From positions 1 to 64,000 of the forward strand of contig CAJYVI010000046.1 in NCBI GenBank assembly GCA_913778145.1: a stretch of DNA of 64,000 nt, given 5' to 3'. The position numbers and the translations under genes are program-made. The notes below the pieces were generated by a model. That model did not search any database, was not told the DNA's origin, and saw only the letters and a list, made by a program, of their open reading frames with translations. Shown in pieces: positions 57,825 to 64,000 of this stretch (its first letter is position 1; each line of letters opens with the position of its first letter). The stretch is from an uncultured Pseudocitrobacter sp. (GTDB taxonomy: Bacteria; Pseudomonadota; Gammaproteobacteria; Enterobacterales; Enterobacteriaceae).

Positions 57825-57881
57825 CTGCGCTTTGATAAAAATTTATCTTTTAATATCGATATTTATCTTTATGGATAAACC

Positions 57882-59462
57882 ATGAAAAAACGGCGGGTGG
57901 TGATTGGCGTTCTGGGGACGGTTCTGGATAAGCGCGGCAAACGAGCAAACCGATTTAAGAAATGGCGGCCCACGGTAGGGTTATGCCAGCAGGCTGATTT
58001 CCCGATAGATCGCCTGGAATTGCTCCACCAGCCGCGTGATGAAAACATGGCGCAACGGCTGGCAGAAGATGTTGCCCTGCTCTCGCCTCACACCGATGTC
58101 CGTCCGCATACCGTGACGATTAATGACCCGTGGGATTTTGAAGAGGTTTACGCGGCCTTTCTCGATTTTGCGACGCATTACCCTTTTGATACTGAGAATG
58201 AAGAGTATCTGGTGCATATCACCACCGGTACGCATGTAGCGCAGATTTGCTGGTTTCTGCTCACGGAAGCCCGCTATCTCCCTGCCAGCCTGGTGCAAAC
58301 CAGCCCGGCACCGAAAGGTTCATCTGATGAAGCCATCGCAGCGGGCGAGTTCTCGGTTATCGACCTTGATTTAAGTCGTTACGCCACCCTGACCAGTCGT
58401 TTTCAGCACGAACAGCAGCAATCGGTCTCTTTTCTGAAAGCCGGTATCGAGACGCGAAACGCCACATTTAACAAACTGATTGACCAGATTGAGCGCGTGG
58501 CCCTACGCTCCAGTGCGCCCATCCTGCTCACCGGGCCGACCGGTGCCGGGAAGTCATTTCTGGCAAAACGGATATTTCAGCTTCGTCAGTCGCGCCATCG
58601 GGTCGACGGAAAATTCGTGGCCATCAACTGCGCTACCTTGCGCGGCGATAACGCCATGTCCACGCTATTTGGGCATGTCAAAGGCGCATTTACCGGCGCA
58701 TTAACCCCACGCGCCGGTTTGCTGCGGGAAGCCGATGGCGGCGTACTGTTTCTTGATGAGATCGCCGAACTGGGCCTGGATGAACAGGCAATGCTGTTAA
58801 AAGCTATAGAGGAAAAAACATTCTTCCCATTTGGCTCTGATAAAGAGGTACATAGCGATTTTCAACTGATTGCCGGCACCCATCGTGATATGCGCCAATG
58901 GATCGCCGAAGGACGTTTTCGCGAAGACCTTTACGCCCGTATCAATATGTGGAGTTTCGCCCTGCCAGGACTGATACAACGGCGTGAAGATATCGCACCG
59001 AACGTTGAGTATGAATTGGGCCGATTTACCCGTGAACAACAATCGCAGGTGCGTTTTGATAAAGAGGCGCGTGAGCGCTATCTCTCGTTTGCCTGCTCGT
59101 CACAAGCGGTATGGCGCGGCAACTTCAGGGAATTAAGCGCATCCATCACGCGTATGGCAACACTTGCCGAGAAGGGGCGTATAACGCTCGCTGTCGTCGA
59201 TGAAGAAATCGCTCGCTTACAGGCTGAGTGGCAAATCACAGGTGAAGCGATGATCGTTAATAAGGAAATTGATCTCTTTGATCAGCGCCAACTGGAGACC
59301 GTTCTGGACGTATGCCGGGCCAGCGCATCGCTTTCAGAAGCAGGCAGAATGCTGTTTGCCGTCTCCCGGCAGAAAAAGGCCAACCCGAACGACGCCGATC
59401 GATTACGTAAATATCTGGCACGTTTTGGATTGAGCTGGGAGAGTATTGACGGGGGAACATGA
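57882..59462 (+). CDS. rtcR: Sigma-54 activator RtcR
   Basis: This 526-residue protein has an N-terminal CARF-type sensor with HITTGTH at residues 112-118. A AAA+ domain follows, with Walker A GPTGAGKS (218-225), the sigma-54 contact loop GAFTGA (268-273) and Walker B GGVLFLDE. A C-terminal helical DNA-binding region completes it. It matches E. coli RtcR, which senses tRNA damage products and activates rtcBA. Here no rtcBA is in the window; the divergent slipin-RlaP-type operon is the likely target. Confidence 0.9.
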   Translation: MKKRRVVIGVLGTVLDKRGKRANRFKKWRPTVGLCQQADFPIDRLELLHQPRDENMAQRLAEDVALLSPHTDVRPHTVTINDPWDFEEVYAAFLDFATHYPFDTENEEYLVHITTGTHVAQICWFLLTEARYLPASLVQTSPAPKGSSDEAIAAGEFSVIDLDLSRYATLTSRFQHEQQQSVSFLKAGIETRNATFNKLIDQIERVALRSSAPILLTGPTGAGKSFLAKRIFQLRQSRHRVDGKFVAINCATLRGDNAMSTLFGHVKGAFTGALTPRAGLLREADGGVLFLDEIAELGLDEQAMLLKAIEEKTFFPFGSDKEVHSDFQLIAGTHRDMRQWIAEGRFREDLYARINMWSFALPGLIQRREDIAPNVEYELGRFTREQQSQVRFDKEARERYLSFACSSQAVWRGNFRELSASITRMATLAEKGRITLAVVDEEIARLQAEWQITGEAMIVNKEIDLFDQRQLETVLDVCRASASLSEAGRMLFAVSRQKKANPNDADRLRKYLARFGLSWESIDGGT

Positions 59463-59508
59463 GCATAATTTGTTTGAATAATCCCCTTCCACGCGATAAA
59501 CAATACCT

Positions 59509-59536
59509 ATGGCCGGGCTCGAACCCGGCCATTTTT
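59509..59536 (+). terminator. Terminator of rtcR
   Basis: ATGGCCGGG-CTCGAA-CCCGGCCAT followed by five T residues, 46 bases after rtcR. Confidence 0.88.
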
Positions 59537-59580
59537 ATAACAACACAATGCAAACACAACGCTATCGCAAGGAATACAAC

Positions 59581-60522
59581 ATGCTCGCTGTTCTGACCCG
59601 GTTGTTCCCGTTATGGGCGCTGCTGCTCTCCGTTATTGCTTATTACACGCCACCCACGTTTACCGCCATCGGCCCGTGGGTGCCGACTCTGCTGATGCTG
59701 ATTATGTTCGGCATGGGCGTACATCTTAAAGTGGACGATTTTAAACGTGTGCTTTCACGCCCGGCGCCAGTGGCGGCGGGGATTTTCCTGCACTATTTGG
59801 TGATGCCGCTCGCCGCCTGGCTGCTGGCGCTGCTGTTTAAGATGCCGCCGGAGCTTTCTGCTGGCATGGTACTGGTTGGCAGCGTAGCGAGCGGTACAGC
59901 CTCCAACGTAATGATTTATCTGGCGAAGGGCGATGTCGCGTTGTCGGTCACCATTTCCTCTGTTTCCACGCTGGTTGGCGTAATTGCCACGCCGTTGCTC
60001 ACCCGTCTGTACGTCGATGCACATATTCAGGTCGATGTGATGGGCATGCTGCTGAGCATTCTGCAAATCGTGGTGATTCCCATAGGCCTTGGGCTGATTG
60101 TGCATCACCTTTTCCCGCGCGTAGTGAAAGCCGTGGAGCCTTTCCTTCCTGCATTTTCGATGGTGTGCATTCTGGCGATTATCAGCGCCGTGGTGGCCGG
60201 TTCGGCCTCGCACATTGCCTCCGTCGGTTTTGTGGTGATTATCGCCGTTATTCTGCATAACACGATTGGCCTGCTCGGCGGCTACTGGGGCGGGAAACTG
60301 TTTGGTTTTGATGAGTCCACCTGCCGCACGCTGGCGATTGAAGTGGGAATGCAAAACTCCGGCCTTGCGGCTGCGCTGGGTAAAATCTACTTCGGCCCGC
60401 TCGCGGCGCTACCCGGCGCGCTGTTCTCGGTGTGGCACAATCTTTCCGGTTCGCTTCTGGCGGGTTACTGGTCCGGTAAGCCGCTTGATGAGAAGGCGCG
60501 GGATGCGGTGAAAGAGGGATGA
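59581..60522 (+). CDS. panS: Pantothenate-precursor transporter PanS
   Basis: The protein has 313 residues from ATG 59581 ([20 protein letters not shown]) behind AAGGAA. It has ten hydrophobic segments of the bile acid:sodium symporter family (BASS). In Salmonella PanS moves ketopantoate, pantoate or pantothenate across the membrane. An upstream start at 59509 overlaps the terminator and is rejected. Confidence 0.9.
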   Translation: MLAVLTRLFPLWALLLSVIAYYTPPTFTAIGPWVPTLLMLIMFGMGVHLKVDDFKRVLSRPAPVAAGIFLHYLVMPLAAWLLALLFKMPPELSAGMVLVGSVASGTASNVMIYLAKGDVALSVTISSVSTLVGVIATPLLTRLYVDAHIQVDVMGMLLSILQIVVIPIGLGLIVHHLFPRVVKAVEPFLPAFSMVCILAIISAVVAGSASHIASVGFVVIIAVILHNTIGLLGGYWGGKLFGFDESTCRTLAIEVGMQNSGLAAALGKIYFGPLAALPGALFSVWHNLSGSLLAGYWSGKPLDEKARDAVKEG

Positions 60523-60529
60523 TTCGCGG

Positions 60530-60556
60530 CCCGGTAAGGTGAACTTGCCGGGTTTT
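60530..60556. terminator. Terminator of panS
   Basis: CCCGGTAAG-GTGAA-CTTGCCGGG followed by TTTT. It ends the panS transcript. Confidence 0.8.
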
Positions 60557-60674
60557 ATGCTCTGTCCAGAAATTCTTTGCGAGGCGCTTTCCGCATTTTT
60601 ATTGCAAATCTCGTGTAGATAACGCTCCGCGATAAGATTCGTACAAGGATCGCTGGCAGAGAGATGCGGCACGG

Positions 60675-61247
60675 ATGAGCAACTTATCAATTCATGAAAT
60701 TCATCATTACTGTCTTAATATCACTCAGGAAATCATTCTGATTTTGGGATGGCACTCCATTTCGGTAGACATCCTAAGCGAAGAAGATAAATCTCTGTTA
60801 GCTGCAGGGGTTGCAGATAGTTCTCTCGACTGGTCATGGGGGATACGCCATTATTACGGTGGTATCAGCAACGGTATTTTGGATATTCATCTTAAGCTCA
60901 CCGACCGATCAACACCGGGTTCGCTGCATGCGGTTATCCTCTGTAAGTACGATCCCAGAAGAAATGAATTCGCAATTTGTATGCTGGAAAACTTTATTGC
61001 GCATGAAGTGAGTATGCTAACGGGAAACATCCTGACGATTGCCCTCATCTACTCAACCACTTTTTGCGACATGCTCGGATTAAGCGAGGTTTTCATTTGT
61101 GATCCGGTTCCGGACGCTCAGCCGCGTTATCGTGCGTATGGCTTTGCACAAGTTGCTAACGGATTTAATAAAATGTCTGCTGAACTTATTGATATAAAAG
61201 AGACTATTAGAATAAGAACGCTCAACGCACAAGATAATGCGTACTGA
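60675..61247 (+). CDS. Protein of unknown function, possible GNAT-like
   Basis: This 190-residue protein begins MSNLSIHEIHHYCLNITQEI. The C-terminal segment PRYRAYGFAQVANG has the tyrosine-glycine-phenylalanine pattern of an acetyltransferase, but the acetyl-CoA loop is not clear. The gene lies in the accessory segment between panS and yjbD. No close family recognised. Confidence 0.5.
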   Translation: MSNLSIHEIHHYCLNITQEIILILGWHSISVDILSEEDKSLLAAGVADSSLDWSWGIRHYYGGISNGILDIHLKLTDRSTPGSLHAVILCKYDPRRNEFAICMLENFIAHEVSMLTGNILTIALIYSTTFCDMLGLSEVFICDPVPDAQPRYRAYGFAQVANGFNKMSAELIDIKETIRIRTLNAQDNAY

Positions 61248-61332
61248 ATGTCGCGTTATTCCCCCTATTTGTTATGCGAACTATTTTAAGTTAAAGTGAT
61301 GTTCGATGAACAAAATTTATACAGGAGTCGTC

Positions 61333-61518
61333 ATGATCATAAACCATAAAAAAATTGATGCCGTTGACGTCAGGGCTTCTGCAAAACGTACCTTAGCATT
61401 CTGGTCAACCATTGATGGCCGTAAGCTCGCTGCAATCGGCCAAAACGAAAAGTCGATGGATATCATCGGGCCGGAAAAGAAAATACAGTACGCTCGCCTG
61501 ACCTGGCGATTCGATTAA
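61333..61518 (+). CDS. Small protein of unknown function
   Basis: The protein has 61 residues from ATG 61333 behind AGGAG (MIINHKKIDAVDVRASAKRT). It is charged and ends YARLTWRFD. A longer start at 61306 is less likely. No domain recognised. Confidence 0.55.
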   Translation: MIINHKKIDAVDVRASAKRTLAFWSTIDGRKLAAIGQNEKSMDIIGPEKKIQYARLTWRFD

Positions 61519-61580
61519 ACCATTCTGCTCAAAGCTAATTTCCCGTACACTGGACTCTCTGGCTAACTGAGGGCACCACC

Positions 61581-61853
61581 ATGGCACTCCCCCGCATCAC
61601 CCAAAAAGAGATGACCGAACGCGAGCAGCGTGAACTGAAAACGTTGCTTGATCGCGCACGCATCGCGCATGGCCGTGTGTTGACCAATGCCGAAACCAAC
61701 AGCATCAAAAAAGAGTACATCGATAAGCTGATGGTTGAGCGTGAGGCTGAAGCGAAGAAAGCCCGCCAGTTGAAGAAAAAGCAGGCTTATAAACCGGATG
61801 CCGAAGCATCGTTTTCCTGGTCGGCGAATACGCCGACGCGCGGCAGACGCTAA
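61581..61853 (+). CDS. yjbD: YjbD family protein
   Basis: This 90-residue protein matches E. coli YjbD. It begins MALPRITQKEMTEREQRELK and is highly charged and helical with a basic C-terminus (ARQLKKKQAYKP). Its function is not established. It ends directly beside rluF on the opposite strand, as in E. coli. Confidence 0.94.
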   Translation: MALPRITQKEMTEREQRELKTLLDRARIAHGRVLTNAETNSIKKEYIDKLMVEREAEAKKARQLKKKQAYKPDAEASFSWSANTPTRGRR

Positions 61854-62726
61854 TTAGCGCCCTTTTTTCTTACGCCCCGGCGAGGTAAAACGCTTACCGT
61901 TGGACGCCGGGCGGCCCCCTTTTTCAGCGGTTTTTTCCATCTTCACCACCGGGCGTTTAATGCCCGTCGTTTTCGGTTTGGCCTTCGCCTTTGGCTTTGC
62001 TTCTGAAGAGGAGCCTTCGATAAGTTTAAACAGTTCAATCAGCTCATCGTCGGTTAAGTCACGCCATTCCCCCAGCGGAATGCCGCTTAAGCTAACGTTC
62101 ATGATGCGCGTGCGTTCCAGCTTTTTCACTTCATAGCCAAAGTATTCGCACATGCGACGAATCTGACGGTTCAGGCCCTGTACCAGGGTGATGCGAAACA
62201 CAAACGGCGCTTCTTTTTTCACTTTGCACTTTTTCGTCACCGTACCCAGAATCGGTACGCCTGCCGCCATGCCGCTCACGAACTCATCCGTCACCGGTTT
62301 ATCCACCGTCACCAGATACTCTTTTTCGTGATCGTTACCGGCACGCAGGATCTTATTGACCAGATCGCCGTGGTTGGTGAGAAAAATCAGCCCCTGGGAG
62401 TCTTTATCCAGACGGCCAATGGGGAAGACGCGTTTGCTGTGATTGACGAAATCAACGATGTTATCGCGCTCGCCATCTTCCGTGGTGCTGACAATACCCA
62501 CCGGCTTGTTCAGCGCGATCAGCACCAGATCTTCTGCCTCGCGTGGCTCAATCAACTGACCGTTTACTTTTACAACGTCGCCAGGCTTCACCTGATCGCC
62601 AATGGTGGCGCGTTTGCCGTTCAGGAAAACGTTACCTTGTTCGATATAGCGATCGGCTTCGCGACGAGAGCAAATTCCGCTTTCGCTGATGTATTTATTT
62701 AAACGGATGGATGAGTCGGGCAGCAT
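61854..62726 (-). CDS. rluF: 23S rRNA pseudouridine synthase RluF
   Basis: This 290-residue enzyme makes pseudouridine at 23S rRNA position 2604. An N-terminal S4 domain ([20 protein letters not shown]) and the catalytic [15 protein letters not shown] segment with the active Asp are present. The basic C-terminus rich in K, P and G matches E. coli RluF. Confidence 0.97.
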   Translation of the reverse strand: MLPDSSIRLNKYISESGICSRREADRYIEQGNVFLNGKRATIGDQVKPGDVVKVNGQLIEPREAEDLVLIALNKPVGIVSTTEDGERDNIVDFVNHSKRVFPIGRLDKDSQGLIFLTNHGDLVNKILRAGNDHEKEYLVTVDKPVTDEFVSGMAAGVPILGTVTKKCKVKKEAPFVFRITLVQGLNRQIRRMCEYFGYEVKKLERTRIMNVSLSGIPLGEWRDLTDDELIELFKLIEGSSSEAKPKAKAKPKTTGIKRPVVKMEKTAEKGGRPASNGKRFTSPGRKKKGR

Positions 62727-62901
62727 AAATTCTCCTCTAAAACGCGGAATATACCCTACCTGTTAGCGTGGAAAAACAGGGTTCTGCGGCAACATCGAAA
62801 TTAAATGTGATCTGACGCGCCTTTTATCACAAAAGTGTCGCCGATCGGCGGATGCAAATTTGCGTGGTGAAAATCAAGCTAATCAAGATATTACGCATCT
62901 C

Positions 62902-63058
62902 TGCACACCTGTGCTGATGACTGCTACGAGCAGATACAAATGTGCAAGAGAAAGCGCCATTTCATCGCGCGTAAAGAGTGAAAAATCGCTTTTAAAGGCC
63001 CTCTTGATGGGGTTATATCAGATCAAGTGATGAGAAAGCGTATTTGCACAAATGTGCA
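62902..63058 (+). promoter_or_regulatory. Likely SorC operator sites
   Basis: Palindrome TGCACA-AA-TGTGCA at 63045-63058 lies 16 bases before the sorC start. A near-palindrome, TGCACA-CC-TGTGCT, lies at 62902-62915. A half-site ACAAATGTGCA is at 62936-62946. They probably bind SorC for autoregulation and control of the sorbose genes. Confidence 0.6.
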
Positions 63059-63074
63059 GAACCAGGAGGCGGCA

Positions 63075-64000
63075 ATGGAAAACAGTGACGATATCCGTTT
63101 GATTGTGAAGATTGCCCAACTCTATTACGAGCAGGATATGACGCAGGCGCAAATCGCGCGCGAGCTGGGGATTTACCGCACCACCATCAGCCGCTTGCTT
63201 AAACGGGGCCGTGAGCAGGGCATTGTCACTATCGCCATCAACTATGACTACAACGAAAACCTCTGGCTGGAGCAGCAGCTGAAGCAAAAGTTTGGCCTGA
63301 AAGAGGCCGTGGTGGTGTCGGGGCACGATGAAGAGGAAGACGCGCAGCTGGCGGTGATGGGGTTACACGGCGCACAGCTGTTGGATCGCTTGCTGGAGCC
63401 TGGCGATATTGTCGGTTTTTCCTGGGGCCGCGCGGTGCGTGCACTGGTTGAAAACCTGCCGCAGGCAGGGCAATCCCGGCAGTTAATCTGCGTGCCGATT
63501 ATCGGTGGGCCATCCGGAAAACTCGAAAGTCGCTATCACGTGAACACATTAACCTACGGCGCGGCGGCGAAGCTGAAAGGGGAATCGCATCTTGCAGATT
63601 TTCCGGCCCTATTGGATAACCCGTTAATTCGTAATGGGATCATGCAATCTCAACACTTTAAAACCATCTCGGCCTACTGGGATAATTTGGATGTCGCTCT
63701 GGTAGGGATTGGTTCACCGGCCATTCGCGATGGCGCTAACTGGCATGCGTTTTATGGTGGCGAAGAGAGTGACGACCTGAATGCCCGCCAGGTCGCCGGT
63801 GATATTTGCTCGCGCTTTTATGATATTCGCGGCGTAACGGTCGATACCAATATGAGTGAGAAAACGCTCTCAATCGAAATGAATAAATTAAAGCAGGCGC
63901 GTTATTCTATCGGTATTGCCATGGGCGAAGAGAAATACAGCGGCATTATTGGCGCACTACGCGGAAAATATATCAACTGTCTGGTTACGAATAGCGACAC
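63075..64000 (+). CDS. sorC: Sorbose operon regulator SorC (partial)
   Basis: The first 308 codons are present, open to the window edge. ATG 63075 follows AGGAGG. The N-terminal helix-turn-helix (MTQAQIARELGIYRTTISRL) and sugar-binding domain match Klebsiella SorC (about 315 residues) closely, so only a few residues are missing. SorC represses and activates the L-sorbose operon and responds to sorbose. The structural genes should follow beyond the edge. The lysC-metH region is a known sor location in enterics. Confidence 0.9.
   Translation, partial: MENSDDIRLIVKIAQLYYEQDMTQAQIARELGIYRTTISRLLKRGREQGIVTIAINYDYNENLWLEQQLKQKFGLKEAVVVSGHDEEEDAQLAVMGLHGAQLLDRLLEPGDIVGFSWGRAVRALVENLPQAGQSRQLICVPIIGGPSGKLESRYHVNTLTYGAAAKLKGESHLADFPALLDNPLIRNGIMQSQHFKTISAYWDNLDVALVGIGSPAIRDGANWHAFYGGEESDDLNARQVAGDICSRFYDIRGVTVDTNMSEKTLSIEMNKLKQARYSIGIAMGEEKYSGIIGALRGKYINCLVTNSD

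Overview
This window comes from an enteric gammaproteobacterium of the Enterobacteriaceae. The right half keeps the E. coli/Salmonella chromosomal order (zur, yjbJ, dinF, lexA, dgkA, plsB, ubiA, ubiC, mal regulon, psiE, yjbHGFE, pgi, lysC, yjbD, rluF), and most proteins match the known E. coli ones almost residue for residue. The absence of xylE between malG and psiE, a sorC gene after rluF, and an rtcR gene next to lysC argue against E. coli K-12. An Enterobacter/Citrobacter/Klebsiella-type genus fits best, but I cannot name it.

Positions 1-29,400 are the right part of a temperate myovirus-type prophage; its left end lies outside the window. Late genes run leftward: lysis cassette, a sugar/methyl-transfer trio, terminase, portal, head and tail sheath genes. 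A Q-type antiterminator, primase and helicase precede them on the same strand. The immunity switch (cro leftward, cI rightward) is at 22.6-23.6 kb. A rightward block of about 18 small genes after cI ends in a PrtN-like gene beside the attachment site. The prophage sits inside the 5' end of dusA: 22 native codons of dusA remain at 29,408-29,473. No integrase is visible, so it should lie beyond the left edge. Between Q and the lysis genes sits an A+T-rich rightward accessory segment holding a two-gene module that resembles lambda RexA/RexB.

Positions 29.5-55.5 kb are core chromosome: zinc control, SOS control, phospholipid and ubiquinone synthesis, maltose/maltodextrin uptake, an exopolysaccharide-type operon, phosphoglucose isomerase, and the lysine-riboswitch-controlled aspartokinase. 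REP/BIME repeats fill several gaps.

Positions 55.5-61.5 kb are an accessory insertion between lysC and yjbD. It contains a divergent RNA-damage-response locus. RtcR, a sigma-54 activator, faces an operon for an SPFH/slipin protein and an RlaP-type nucleotidyltransferase. A -24/-12 promoter sits about 300 bp before the slipin gene, and the intervening leader RNA carries a tRNA T-arm-like element. The pantothenate-precursor transporter gene panS and two unknown genes follow. The window ends inside sorC, regulator of an L-sorbose operon.
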